Positions 32,645-41,112 of a DNA stretch of 64,000 nt are shown here, piece by piece. How positions within the stretch are numbered: the first letter of the stretch is position 1; each line of letters begins with the position of its first letter. Both the position numbers and the translations under genes were made by a program. Source of the DNA: Alphaproteobacteria bacterium (lineage in GTDB: Bacteria > Pseudomonadota > Alphaproteobacteria > Bin95); assembly GCA_020638555.1 (NCBI GenBank), contig JACKII010000007.1, forward strand, positions 62,001-126,000, in the 5' to 3' direction. The notes under the pieces are model-generated. The model worked only from the letters and a program-made list of their open reading frames with translations, made no database searches and was not told the origin of the DNA.

Positions 32645-34009
32645 TTACCCGTTAAACATTTGGTTCGGCAGCCACAGCACAATACCCGGGAATGCGATGA
32701 ACAGCGCCACGGTGAGGACGTCGCAGATGAAGAACCACCAGATGCCCTTGAAAATATCCAGCAGCGGAATGTCCGGGCGCACGCCGGCGACAACGAAGCA
32801 GTTCATGCCGATCGGCGGGGTGATCAGGCAGATCTCCACCATTTTCACGACGATGATGCCGAACCAGACCGCATCGAAGCCCAGGGAAATCACGATGGGC
32901 TGGACCAGCGGCAAGGTCAACAGCAGCATGCCGATGGCGTCCATGAACATGCCGAGGACGGCGTACATCAGCAGGATGATCAGCAGGATCCAGTAGCGGT
33001 TCAGGTCGAGGCCCGTGACCATGTCCTGCAATTCCGCCGGCAATTGCGAGAAGCCGAGGAAGCGGACCAGGATCAGAATGCCCCAGACGATGGTGATGAT
33101 CATCACCGCCGTGCGGGCCGATTCCGTCAGGCCATGGGTGAACTGCTTCCAGGTCATGCCGTGGGCGAGCGCCAGGCAGAAGATGACGAACGCACCGACC
33201 GCGCCGGACTCTGTCGGCGTCATCCAGCCGCTGTAGATGCCGCCCATGATGATGGCGACGACGGCGATGATGCCCCACATCTGGCCGAGCGACCGGAACT
33301 TGACCCCCCAGCTGGCGCTGACGGTCGGGCCGGCCAGCTTGGGGTTGATCTTGACCCGCACCCAGATCGATGCCGCATAGACGATGGCGGAGAGAATGCC
33401 GGGGATGAAGCCGGCCATCAGCAGGCGGCCGACGCTCTCTTCGACGATGATCGCGTAGATCACCAGAATGCCCGACGGCGGGATCAGCGAGGCCAGCGTG
33501 CCGCCCGCGGCCACCACGCCGGCGGCGAAGCCGGGCCGGTAGCCGTATTTCAGCATTTCCGGAATGGCGATGCGGCTGAACACGGCCGCCGTGGCGGTCG
33601 AGGCGCCGGAGACCGCGGCGAATGCGGCGGTGGCGAACACGGTCGCGACGCCCAGGCCGCCGGCCATGCCGCCGAACCACATGCGCATGCAATAGAACGC
33701 GCCCTGGGTCAGGCGGGCATGGAAGGCCATATAGCCGATCAGGATGAACATCGGCAGCACGCTGAGCGAGTAGTGCGCCAGTTCCTCGAACGGCACGGTG
33801 CCGGCAATGCCGATGCCGGGGTCGAAGCCGGCGACGAAGGCGTCCCACAAGGTGCCTTCGCCGGGAATGACGCGAGTCACGCCGATGGACATGACGAGGC
33901 CCAGCAGGCCGACAAGAGCGCCGGCATAGGCGACGTGCATGCCGATGACGACGAGCACGGCCAGAACGACGACGCCGGCAATGCCGAGCGTAAGCGGTTC
34001 GATCAACAT
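32645..34009 (-). CDS. dctM: TRAP transporter large permease DctM
   Basis: DctM is the multi-span permease that forms the translocation path of TRAP systems, driven by the sodium or proton gradient. The 454-residue protein has about 12-13 hydrophobic helices and typical stretches LPMFILIGYMAFHARLTQG, SGASTATAAVFSRIAIPEM and FEEIC-like 'IMGGIYSGWMTPTESGA'. Its ATG follows the dctQ stop with no gap (TAGATG), so the two are coupled. The substrate is set by the DctP protein and is unknown. Confidence 0.93.
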   Translation of the reverse strand: MLIEPLTLGIAGVVVLAVLVVIGMHVAYAGALVGLLGLVMSIGVTRVIPGEGTLWDAFVAGFDPGIGIAGTVPFEELAHYSLSVLPMFILIGYMAFHARLTQGAFYCMRMWFGGMAGGLGVATVFATAAFAAVSGASTATAAVFSRIAIPEMLKYGYRPGFAAGVVAAGGTLASLIPPSGILVIYAIIVEESVGRLLMAGFIPGILSAIVYAASIWVRVKINPKLAGPTVSASWGVKFRSLGQMWGIIAVVAIIMGGIYSGWMTPTESGAVGAFVIFCLALAHGMTWKQFTHGLTESARTAVMIITIVWGILILVRFLGFSQLPAELQDMVTGLDLNRYWILLIILLMYAVLGMFMDAIGMLLLTLPLVQPIVISLGFDAVWFGIIVVKMVEICLITPPIGMNCFVVAGVRPDIPLLDIFKGIWWFFICDVLTVALFIAFPGIVLWLPNQMFNG

Positions 34010-34696
34010 CTAGCGGCGCTCCTCGTCCCGTCGGGCCCCGAAGCGCTCTTCGCGTTCCAGTTCTTCTTCCACGTCTTCATCGCTGATGGCATCGCGGGCC
34101 GCTTCGGCTTCCGCCTCGGCGATCTCTTCGATGTCATGGCGTTGCGGCACCGCATAGACCGGGGCGGCCGGGTTCTGCAGCATGCGAAGATAGCCGCAGA
34201 AAGAGATGAGCAATCGGCCCAGCAGGATGACGAAGCCGATGCAGATGATCAGCTTCGGCGGCCAGATCGGCAGTTCCACGTCCATGGTGCTGTCGCCGAT
34301 CTCGTAGGCGCGCAGGAAGTGGAAATAGGTGCCGTAGATCATCAGCACGCAGATCAGGATCGTCGCCAGGTTGCTGAGGAACTCGAACAGCCAGTAGGCC
34401 CGTCCCCGCAGCGTGTTGATGACGATTTCCATGCGCACATGCCCCGCCACGCGCTGGCAATAGGCCAGGCCGAAAAAGCCCATGGTCGGGATCGAGATCT
34501 CGACCAGGTCCGCCTGGCCGTGGATGGGCGAGTTGAACAGCTTGCGCGCGACGACTTCCGCGCAGGCGAGCAACATCAAGGAAAACAACAAGGTCGCCGC
34601 GACGTAGTTCAGTGCTTTTTCCATGCCGTGATAGGCTTGGTCGATTTTGTAAAGCACGGAATCGGCGGGCGCGTCGGCGGTACTCATCTGGGCCAC
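34010..34696 (-). CDS. dctQ: TRAP transporter small permease DctQ
   Basis: The 228-residue protein carries four hydrophobic helices (near residues 33-52, 70-83, 108-128 and 150-172) and the QRVAGHVRMEIVINTLRGRAYWLFEF core of DctQ proteins. A highly charged C-terminal tail of about 40 residues, rich in Glu and Arg, follows the last helix and is longer than usual. It is directly joined to dctM downstream and is preceded by the broken dctP copy and the intact dctP gene, 77 bp and more upstream. Confidence 0.9.
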   Translation of the reverse strand: MAQMSTADAPADSVLYKIDQAYHGMEKALNYVAATLLFSLMLLACAEVVARKLFNSPIHGQADLVEISIPTMGFFGLAYCQRVAGHVRMEIVINTLRGRAYWLFEFLSNLATILICVLMIYGTYFHFLRAYEIGDSTMDVELPIWPPKLIICIGFVILLGRLLISFCGYLRMLQNPAAPVYAVPQRHDIEEIAEAEAEAARDAISDEDVEEELEREERFGARRDEERR

Positions 34697-34773
34697 TCCG
34701 CGAAGCCGGGTTGAAAGGGAAAAACCGCAGGCGGGTCGGCTCTCTGGCCGCCCGCCCGCAATCGGATGTGTCG

Positions 34774-35423
34774 CTATTTGTCGGCGTTCTTTTTCGCCGA
34801 CGTCAAGATCAGGTTCAGCAATTCGTCACCGTTATAGCCAAATTCTTCGGTCATTTGCCTGGCCCAGTCATGCCAGACCGGTTCGCCGCCGGCCTTCTCG
34901 AACGCCGTCCGTTCGGTCTTGCCGATCTTCACCTCGGTCAGGCCGCGCTCCCGCATCATTTTCGGCACGGAGACCTCTTTCGCCGTGTAGGCGGCGATCT
35001 GGGCCGGATAGGCCTGGTCGGAGCGTTTGAACTCCCAGACCAGGTCCTTGTATTGCTGCGGCAGGCGGTTGTAAGCGTCGGTGTTGAACATCATGCCACA
35101 CGCAATCGAACCGATGTCGAGCCCGCTGGTGAACCAGGTTCCCAGCTCATAGGTGCGATAGCTCTCGTGCGCGTAATAGGCAAAGCCGGCGGCGTCGACA
35201 GGGTTCCCCAGTTCAATCCGACGGTGAACCGGCCGCCCGTGCGCTCGTCCATGTATTTGGCGAAGTTCTCATAGATCCGGCTGGAGGCGCGGGGTTTGCC
35301 CCAGCCGGAATAATTCCAGTGCACGCGCGGGCCGTCGACCGTTTCGGCCGCGCGGGCGGTGACCGCCGGTGCGCCCAGCGCAACCAGCGTGAGCGCAACC
35401 ATCGTGTTGAGAAGTCTCCTCAT
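34774..35423 (-). pseudogene. Second dctP copy with internal deletion and frameshift
   Basis: The 5' part (from Met at 35423) encodes a signal peptide and AETVDGPRVHWNYSGWGKPRA, highly similar to the intact dctP next to it, up to GLNWGTL. The frame is then lost. Reading frame plus two resumes with the mature C-terminal part, DAAGFAYYAHESYRTYELG to KKNADK. Compared with the intact 346-residue paralogue, about 134 codons (residues near 73 to 206) are missing. Deletion endpoints carry short similar words around CCTGTCG and CCTGGTCGAC. No functional binding protein should be made. Confidence 0.85.
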
Positions 35424-35597
35424 GGCGTTCCTCCATTGCTGTATTTGTTTGTTGCGACACCGGAATCCAGCGTCGCGGCAAACTATAATGGCTTGCAGGT
35501 TGGCCCTGCAAGCCGAGGAGGTATTGCCGACGTTTCATCCTGCCCATCACTGCGGCCGCGGACCGGTTGGTCTGTGGCCGCAGCGTCGGGCCGGTCC

Positions 35598-36638
35598 TTA
35601 GAGGTTTTTGCTCTTTTCCGCGAGTTCGAGGATCAGGTTCATCAGCCGCTGGCCGTCATACCCGGTCTCGTTCATCTTGGCGACCCATTCGGCCCAAACC
35701 GGCTTGCCGGCGGCTTCGACGAACTGGGCCCGCTCTTCCGGGTTGATTTTGACTTCCGTCAGGCCGCGTTCGATGAACTTGGCCGGCATCGCGCCTTCCG
35801 CGGCGTTCAGCGCCGCGATCTGGGCCGGATAGCCTTCCGGTTCGTTGTCGAACTCGCTCAGCAACGCCTGATACTGCTTCGGCAGGCTGTTGTAGGCATC
35901 GATGTTCCAGAGCGAGCCGCAGTGGATCGAGCCCAGGGCCAGGCCGCTGGTGAACCAGTTGCCCAGTTCCCAGGTGCGATAGCTGTCATGGGCGTAATAG
36001 GCGAAGGCGGCCGCGTCGATCAGGCCACGGTCGAGCGAGACATAGACTTCCGGCGCCGGCACGCTGGTCGGCACCGCGCCCAGCTTCGCCATCGCGCTGC
36101 CCTGCGCGCCCAGCGCGCGGATGCGCATGCCCTTCCAGTCTTCAAGGTGTTTCGGCGGGGTGCCCTTGCCCACCACTTCATAAAGCGGCAGCAGCGAGGC
36201 CATGTGGTAGCGGGTGTTCCACTTCTTGGCTTCCTTCACCAGCACCGGGTCGGTCATGTAGGCGTCGGTGACGGCGCGCAGCTGGTCCAGGTTCGCAATC
36301 GGCAGGAAGGGCAGGTCGAGGCCGGTGAAGGCCGGGAATTTCGCCGGATAGTAGGGGGCGCAATAAGACCCGCCCTGGAAGGCGCCGAGCTTCAGGCCGT
36401 CCGGGATCGACTTCGCCGGCGACAGGGTGCCCCAATGCAGTTGCAGCGTGAACTTGCCGCCGGTTTTCTCCGGCAGCCACTTCGCCATATTCTCCAGCGC
36501 CGTGGTCACCGCACGCGGCTTGCCCCACAGGGCGTAATTCCAATGGACGCGCGGACCGTCGACGGTTTCCGCAGCCTGGGCAGCGCCAACAAAAGCGACG
36601 GCAGCGGCCGCCACTCCAAGCAAAAGTTTCCTCATCAT
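35598..36638 (-). CDS. dctP: TRAP transporter substrate-binding protein DctP
   Basis: DctP captures the substrate in the periplasm and delivers it to DctQM. The 346-residue protein begins MMRKLLLGVAAAAVAFVGAAQAA, a signal peptide with an Ala-x-Ala-type end, then ETVDGPRVHWNYALWGKPRA and the family core (ALGAQGSAMAKLGAVPTSVPAPEVYVSLDRGLIDAA). The Arg of the MRIRALG strand and the helix after it are where DctP proteins hold the ligand carboxylate, so an organic acid is likely. It is the promoter-proximal gene of the TRAP cluster. The degenerate paralogue lies downstream. Confidence 0.9.
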   Translation of the reverse strand: MMRKLLLGVAAAAVAFVGAAQAAETVDGPRVHWNYALWGKPRAVTTALENMAKWLPEKTGGKFTLQLHWGTLSPAKSIPDGLKLGAFQGGSYCAPYYPAKFPAFTGLDLPFLPIANLDQLRAVTDAYMTDPVLVKEAKKWNTRYHMASLLPLYEVVGKGTPPKHLEDWKGMRIRALGAQGSAMAKLGAVPTSVPAPEVYVSLDRGLIDAAAFAYYAHDSYRTWELGNWFTSGLALGSIHCGSLWNIDAYNSLPKQYQALLSEFDNEPEGYPAQIAALNAAEGAMPAKFIERGLTEVKINPEERAQFVEAAGKPVWAEWVAKMNETGYDGQRLMNLILELAEKSKNL

Positions 36639-36858
36639 TTTGATCTCGTTTGAACAGAGGGGCGGAGGCCGAAGGTTCGGCGGTTGAAGCGGCGCGACTA
36701 TACCCATGAACCCTCTTCGCCGCCAAGCCCGTTTGCCAACGTATGTCAATGGGTCCGGCCGCCCTGTGCAGGGCCAGACGGGGCCGTGGCACCGGGCAAG
36801 GGGAGCCCGAAATGAACATCTGTCGCATGTCTTCATTTGAAAGATAGATATTCAAAAG

Positions 36859-36872
36859 TTAGCCTTGGCTAA
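36859..36872. promoter_or_regulatory. Candidate MntR-type operator upstream of mntP
   Basis: TTAGCCTTGGCTAA has perfect arms TTAGCC/GGCTAA and keeps TAGC-N4-GCTA, the core of the E. coli MntR box. It lies in an AT-rich divergent spacer (36639-36964) between dctP and mntP, about 35 bp before the mntP -35 box. That spacer contains no gene and no yybP-ykoY riboswitch that I can see. Confidence 0.5.
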
Positions 36873-36906
36873 ATTGATTGGCCAAGTATAGTGACAAATT
36901 ATCATT

Positions 36907-36934
36907 TTGAGTATTTTGCGATTGCGGGTATATT
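36907..36934 (+). promoter_or_regulatory. Predicted sigma70 promoter of mntP
   Basis: TTGAGT (36907-36912), a 16-bp spacer and TATATT (36929-36934) match -35 and -10 boxes. A start near 36941 would leave a leader of about 24 bases before the mntP ATG. Prediction by eye only. Confidence 0.55.
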
Positions 36935-36964
36935 GGGTTCAGCTTCCGCAATAGATGTTTGAAC

Positions 36965-37534
36965 ATGTTCACCACTGCCACCTTCGCCTTTGCCCTCAGC
37001 CTGTCCGCCGATGCCTTCGCGGTGTCGCTGGCGAAAGGGGCGCAGTTCCCGCATCTGCCGGTGCGGCGCTCGCTGCTGATCGCCGCCGGCTTTGCGGTGC
37101 TGGAGGCGCTGACGCCGCTGGTCGGCTGGCTGATCGGCAGCGGCCTCGGCCCCTGGCTGGTCGAGGTCGATCACTGGCTGGCTTTTGCCATCCTGGCCGT
37201 GCTGGGCATTCGCATGATCTGGCAGGCGGCCGGCACGACCGGGGACGCGGGCCCGGCGGCGATGGTGGCGCCGAGCCTGGCCGCCTTGGCGGCGGCCGCG
37301 TTCGGGTCCAGCGTCGACGGGTTTGCGGTCGGCATGACGTTTGCGCTGATGACCGAGCGGATCGTGCCCATGCTGCTGGCGGTCGTCGCCGTGACCTTTG
37401 CCATGGCCTGGGTCGGCCTGCGGCTGGGGCATGTCGCCGGCAGCCGGCTGGGGGCGGTGGTGCAGGCGCTGGGCGGCCTGGGCCTGATCGCCATCGGCAC
37501 GAAAATCCTGCTGGAGCATTTGGTCATCGGCTGA
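36965..37534 (+). CDS. mntP: Manganese efflux pump MntP
   Basis: MntP (YebN) exports excess Mn(II). The 189-residue protein has six hydrophobic helices arranged as two repeats, each with the acidic signature: ALSLSADAFAVSLAKG at about residues 9-24 and GSSVDGFAVGMTFALM near 117-132. Start is at ATG 36965; an upstream TTG would add two residues. It is divergent from dctP and convergent with nadX, nine bases apart. The upstream palindrome suggests manganese-dependent regulation. Confidence 0.93.
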   Translation: MFTTATFAFALSLSADAFAVSLAKGAQFPHLPVRRSLLIAAGFAVLEALTPLVGWLIGSGLGPWLVEVDHWLAFAILAVLGIRMIWQAAGTTGDAGPAAMVAPSLAALAAAAFGSSVDGFAVGMTFALMTERIVPMLLAVVAVTFAMAWVGLRLGHVAGSRLGAVVQALGGLGLIAIGTKILLEHLVIG

Positions 37535-37543
37535 TCGCCGCCC

Positions 37544-38341
37544 TCACGCCCCCACAATCAGCGGCGAGGAGAGCTGCCGCACCGTCTTGATCAGGGCCAT
37601 GGCGACGATGCGGCCGGTCTTCCGGTTGGCGTCCGACGGCAGCACGTCCTCCTCGAATGCGAACCGGCCGAACGCGCCCTCGGCCTCGATCCGCACCACA
37701 TGGGTGGCGATGGTCGGGTCGGCGACGATGACCAGTTCGGTCCGCTCCGGCCCGATGCCGGCCAGCGCGGTCGCCATGGAAATGTTGACATTGCCCGGAT
37801 AGAGCGGTGCGCCGTCGGCCACCGGGCCGCGAAACGCCTCGAACGGCTCGGCGAGGGCGCCGAGATCGCAGAGCGCCTCCGCCGGCGTGCCGCGCCAGCT
37901 TTCCACGTCCTTGCGCACGGTGATGCGGACCCGGTCGAGGCCGCCCACCGCGGCGCCCGCCAGAATGTCGAGCGCGCCGATGCCGGCCGACGGGATCACC
38001 AGCCGCCGGCCGGCCGCGCGCGCCGCCGTCTCCAGCCGCGCCCTGAGCGCCGCATCGGCCAGCGCGCCGACGGCGGTGACGTACAGGTCCGCCCCCGCCC
38101 GCAGCGCGGCCTCGCCATGGGCGCGGACGGCGCCGTGGCCGGCACACTCGATCACCGCGTCCATGGGGGCAGCGAAGAACGCGGTCGCGTCGGCGGTGAG
38201 CGGCAGGCCCGGCGGCGGCTCGCGCGGCGTCTGCACCAGCACGCCGGCCAGGTGCGCGTCGCCCGCCCGTCCGTCCCGGATCGCCGTCGCCAACTCCCGG
38301 CCGATGGCACCATGGCCGATTACTCCGATCCGCACCGTCAT
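37544..38341 (-). CDS. nadX: Aspartate dehydrogenase NadX
   Basis: NadX oxidises L-aspartate to iminoaspartate with NAD(P), an alternative first step of NAD synthesis to NadB, or a step in aspartate catabolism. The 265-residue protein has VRIGVIGHGAIGRELA (Rossmann start), the catalytic region SAGIGALDILAGAAVG, KDVESWRGTPAE and LYPGNVNISMATALAG, all typical of the family. It stands alone, convergent with mntP and divergent from the enoyl-CoA hydratase gene 74 bp away. No nadA or nadC lies nearby, so a catabolic role cannot be excluded. Confidence 0.88.
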   Translation of the reverse strand: MTVRIGVIGHGAIGRELATAIRDGRAGDAHLAGVLVQTPREPPPGLPLTADATAFFAAPMDAVIECAGHGAVRAHGEAALRAGADLYVTAVGALADAALRARLETAARAAGRRLVIPSAGIGALDILAGAAVGGLDRVRITVRKDVESWRGTPAEALCDLGALAEPFEAFRGPVADGAPLYPGNVNISMATALAGIGPERTELVIVADPTIATHVVRIEAEGAFGRFAFEEDVLPSDANRKTGRIVAMALIKTVRQLSSPLIVGA

Positions 38342-38415
38342 TGCTTGTCTCGCCTTGCCTTTCTGTGTGAGGGGCGCGATGGTGACGGAAATTCTCTTGC
38401 AAAGGAACGCCCCCG

Positions 38416-39249
38416 ATGACAGCCCGTCATGCCCTGTTCGAGGTCTCCGACGAGATCGCCACCATCACCCTCAACCGGCCGGAGGCGAAGAACGCGCTCT
38501 CCAACGAAATGCGGGACGACCTGAACGCGGCGCTGGCCGAATGCCAGGAGCGGGCCGGCCGCGACGTCAAGGCGGTCATCATCACCGGGGCCGGCGGCGC
38601 CTTCTGTGCCGGCGGCGACGTCAAGGGCATGGGCGACCGCTCCAAGGACCCGATCGCCAACCGCTCCCGCATGCGCGACAGCCACGACACCATGTACCAG
38701 CTCGTGCACCTGGAACTGCCGGTGATCGCGCTGGTGGATGGCCCGGCGGCCGGCGCCGGCGCCAATATCGCCCTGTCGGCGGATTTCGTGCTGGCGACGC
38801 CGCGCGCCATGTTCATGCAGGCCTTCGGCCGCATCGGCCTGGTGCCGGACTGGGGCGGCTTCTATGTGCTGCCGCGCCTGGTCGGCCTGCAGACGGCCAA
38901 GGAATTGGTGTTCACCGCCCGCAAGGTCTATGCCGAAGAGGCCAAGGAACTGGGGCTGGTCTACAAGATCGTCGGCCAGGACACCGCCATGGCCGAGGCC
39001 CGCGCCTTTGCCGGCCGCTTCCGCAACGCATCCACCAGCGCCATCGGCATCGCCAAGAACATCCTGAACCAGGCCCACAACCAGGATCACCGCACGCTGC
39101 TGGAGCTGGAAGCGTCCGGCCAGTCGATTGCGCGCATGAGCGAGTTCCACAAGGAAGCCGTGCGCCGCTTCCGCGAGAAAGAGCCGTCCCTGTTCGACTG
39201 GGAGGCGCTGGACCGCGCCGACGCCGGCGTCAAGACCGCGGCGGAATAG
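38416..39249 (+). CDS. Enoyl-CoA hydratase/isomerase family protein
   Basis: The 277-residue crotonase-fold protein has the oxyanion-hole loops GAGGAFCAGGDVKGM and GPAAGAGANIALSADF, followed by GLVPDWGGFYVLPRLVG, with Asp in the PDxGG position as in PaaG-like isomerase/hydratases. A C-terminal helix region with EFHKEAVRRFREKEP ends it. It probably acts on an acyl-CoA from fatty or aromatic acid breakdown; the substrate is unknown. It is divergent from nadX and convergent with the unknown operon at 39277. Confidence 0.88.
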   Translation: MTARHALFEVSDEIATITLNRPEAKNALSNEMRDDLNAALAECQERAGRDVKAVIITGAGGAFCAGGDVKGMGDRSKDPIANRSRMRDSHDTMYQLVHLELPVIALVDGPAAGAGANIALSADFVLATPRAMFMQAFGRIGLVPDWGGFYVLPRLVGLQTAKELVFTARKVYAEEAKELGLVYKIVGQDTAMAEARAFAGRFRNASTSAIGIAKNILNQAHNQDHRTLLELEASGQSIARMSEFHKEAVRRFREKEPSLFDWEALDRADAGVKTAAE

Positions 39250-39276
39250 CTGGCCACGCCCGATGGAGCCGGGCGG

Positions 39277-39795
39277 CTAAAGCCCGAGGGCGGAGCGGAA
39301 GCGGCGCAGCAGGGTTTTGCGCGCGGCCTCCGTCCCCGCCCCGACGGCCGCCGCCACCACCGGCGTCCAGAGCCAGGGGCCGGCCAGGTTGAGCCAGCCG
39401 GCCACGGTGGCGCTGTGCTCCCCCCAGAGCAGCGCCCCGCCCGAGGCCAGGGAGAGCCCACTGCCGCCCGCCAGACACACCCGCCCGGCCAGCAGGCCGC
39501 GCAGCAGCCAGGCCAGGCGACGGCACAAGGTGCGGAACTCGCTGGCGAGGGCGGTGCTTTGCCGGTCCACCGCAGCGAAATGGGCGGCCACCAGCGCCGG
39601 ATCGGCGCCGGGGCGAACCTTGGTGACGATGTCGCCGTCGAACTGGATCAGGGTCCGGGCAACCAAAGCCGCCTCCTGAGCCAATGCCGCGTTCTGAGCC
39701 GATGGGGCAGCGTCGGGCAGAGGGGTTTCGACGACCAACGCCCCGTCCCGCAGCAGCGTGCGGGTCAGCGGGAAGCGTTCGGCCGCGCGCGCCAC
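39277..39795 (-). CDS. Unknown membrane protein of the QGD-motif operon (third gene)
   Basis: I do not recognise this 172-residue protein. A GTG start at 39795 lies five bases after the stop of the gene before it. Residues 46-60 read VARTLIQFDGDIVTKV, a motif shared with both upstream products, followed by a helical stretch. The C-terminal half holds two hydrophobic spans near 93-123 and 130-153, with basic residues after the second, so it probably sits in the inner membrane. An ORF running further upstream crosses the neighbouring gene. The function is unknown; it may anchor the complex of the other two products. Confidence 0.6.
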   Translation of the reverse strand: MARAAERFPLTRTLLRDGALVVETPLPDAAPSAQNAALAQEAALVARTLIQFDGDIVTKVRPGADPALVAAHFAAVDRQSTALASEFRTLCRRLAWLLRGLLAGRVCLAGGSGLSLASGGALLWGEHSATVAGWLNLAGPWLWTPVVAAAVGAGTEAARKTLLRRFRSALGL

Positions 39796-39800
39796 GGGGC

Positions 39801-40604
39801 CTAGACCGCCCGCAGCAGCGCGCCCACCAGATCGCGGGCGACGCCGACCAGCGACGACCACATGTTCAGCGAGGTTTCGACGCCGCGCTGGTGGATTTCC
39901 AGGACGTAATCGCGTTGATTGCCCCGGTTCACGATGCCGGGGCTGATGCGGTTGGTGACGTCGCCTTCGATCTGGATCACGGTCTGGATCAGCACCTTTT
40001 CCGTGCCCAGTTCCCAGATCTTGCGGATCTGCGCCCGGTCCGCCTGGGAGACATTCCAGGCGCTGTCGAGCTTGCCGCGGTCCATCTCCCACAACGCGTC
40101 CGCCGGCTTGTTGTAGACCACGTCCGGGATCGGGCCGGTGGTGTCGGTCTCGCGCCGGTCCGGGGCGCTGGCGGCCTGCTGGCGCAGCACGCCGTCGATG
40201 GTCTTCGCGTCCATTTCGGGGCCGGCGCCGCTGCGCGCCTCCTGTGCCCGCCGCAGAATGCCCAGCACGGTGAGCGAGTTCTGCTGGATGCGGTTGTAGA
40301 TCAGGCGCGTGCTTTGGTCGGCGGCATCGCCGGCATCCCGCATCGCCTGCGCCTTCTGGGTCGCGTGCTGCTGCACCCGTTCCAGCCGACCGATCAGCGA
40401 ATGGGCGGTGCGGTCGCCGTCCACCCCGGCTTCCAGGTGCGAGCGCGTGGTGGGGTCGAAGCGTTCGTAGGCGGTGACGATGTCGTGGATCGCCAGCAGC
40501 GGCGCCGGCATTTTCTGCGCCGTCAGGCCGGGCTTCTCGATCGTGTTGATCTCCAGCTTGTGGAGGTCGGCGAGCAGATGCTCCAGCGTTGCCCGAAAGG
40601 CCAT
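39801..40604 (-). CDS. Unknown helical protein of the QGD-motif operon (second gene)
   Basis: I do not recognise this 267-residue protein. It is mostly polar and helix-forming, without signal peptide or membrane span. Near the N terminus LEHLLADLHKLEINTIE parallels IENFLNNIAHLEITTAV of the first gene product. Near the C terminus LIQTVIQIEGDVTNRISPG parallels the third product and, more weakly, FQGDLTTAIH of the first. An amphipathic helix (SLVGVARDLVGALLRAV) ends it. It starts 15 bases after the first gene, so co-expression is very likely. Confidence 0.65.
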   Translation of the reverse strand: MAFRATLEHLLADLHKLEINTIEKPGLTAQKMPAPLLAIHDIVTAYERFDPTTRSHLEAGVDGDRTAHSLIGRLERVQQHATQKAQAMRDAGDAADQSTRLIYNRIQQNSLTVLGILRRAQEARSGAGPEMDAKTIDGVLRQQAASAPDRRETDTTGPIPDVVYNKPADALWEMDRGKLDSAWNVSQADRAQIRKIWELGTEKVLIQTVIQIEGDVTNRISPGIVNRGNQRDYVLEIHQRGVETSLNMWSSLVGVARDLVGALLRAV

Positions 40605-40619
40605 GGCCGCGGCCGCCCG

Positions 40620-41066
40620 TCAGCTATCGGAGCCGCCGCCACCCGCGGCGCCGCCGGCACCACCGGCCCCCTCGTGACCGGCCCCGTCCTGACCGTCCCC
40701 GGCCGCGTGCGCGCCGTCGTTCTCGGCCCGGGCCTGGGCGAGCAGGATCACCATTTCCTTGAAGGCGTCGATATTGCCTTTGACGATGCCCTCGGCCTTG
40801 CCGACCTGGGTTTCGTGGAAGGCGCGGATCGCGTTGCCGGCGTCACCGGCGAACCGGTTGTGAATCGCGGTGGTCAGATCGCCCTGGAACAGGTTGATGT
40901 CGGTGCGGATGGCGTTCAGGCCGTCCGCGGACTCCACCGGCACCCATTTGCCGGTGGCCGGATCGTACCGCAGGTTGAACTCGCCCACCGCCGTGGTGAT
41001 TTCCAGGTGGGCGATATTGTTCAGGAAGTTCTCGATCTTGGTGACGAAGGTCGAAAGATTGGCCAT
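40620..41066 (-). CDS. Unknown small protein of the QGD-motif operon (first gene)
   Basis: I do not recognise this 148-residue protein. The N-terminal 110 residues are compact, with KIENFLNNIAHLEITTAVGEFNLRYD and INLFQGDLTTAIHNRF, then an amphipathic helix (VKGNIDAFKEMVILLAQAR). The last 35 residues are low-complexity Gly/Ala/Asp/His. No signal peptide or membrane span is seen. It begins 46 bp after the acyl-CoA ligase stop on the same strand and may share its transcript or have its own promoter. Shared motifs with the two downstream products suggest a duplicated family. Confidence 0.65.
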   Translation of the reverse strand: MANLSTFVTKIENFLNNIAHLEITTAVGEFNLRYDPATGKWVPVESADGLNAIRTDINLFQGDLTTAIHNRFAGDAGNAIRAFHETQVGKAEGIVKGNIDAFKEMVILLAQARAENDGAHAAGDGQDGAGHEGAGGAGGAAGGGGSDS

Positions 41067-41112
41067 GACGGGAGCCTCCCCTGCGGTTGCGATCGGATGG
41101 GTTCGGGTGCGG

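Noticed and set aside
36639..36964. yybP-ykoY manganese riboswitch before mntP
   Set aside because: The spacer lacks the conserved internal loops of that motif; only a palindrome and a promoter can be read.
39277..40092. Longer 271-codon version of the third unknown gene
   Set aside because: Its first 99 codons overlap the second gene in another frame, and the GTG at 39795 directly after that stop gives a better operon structure.
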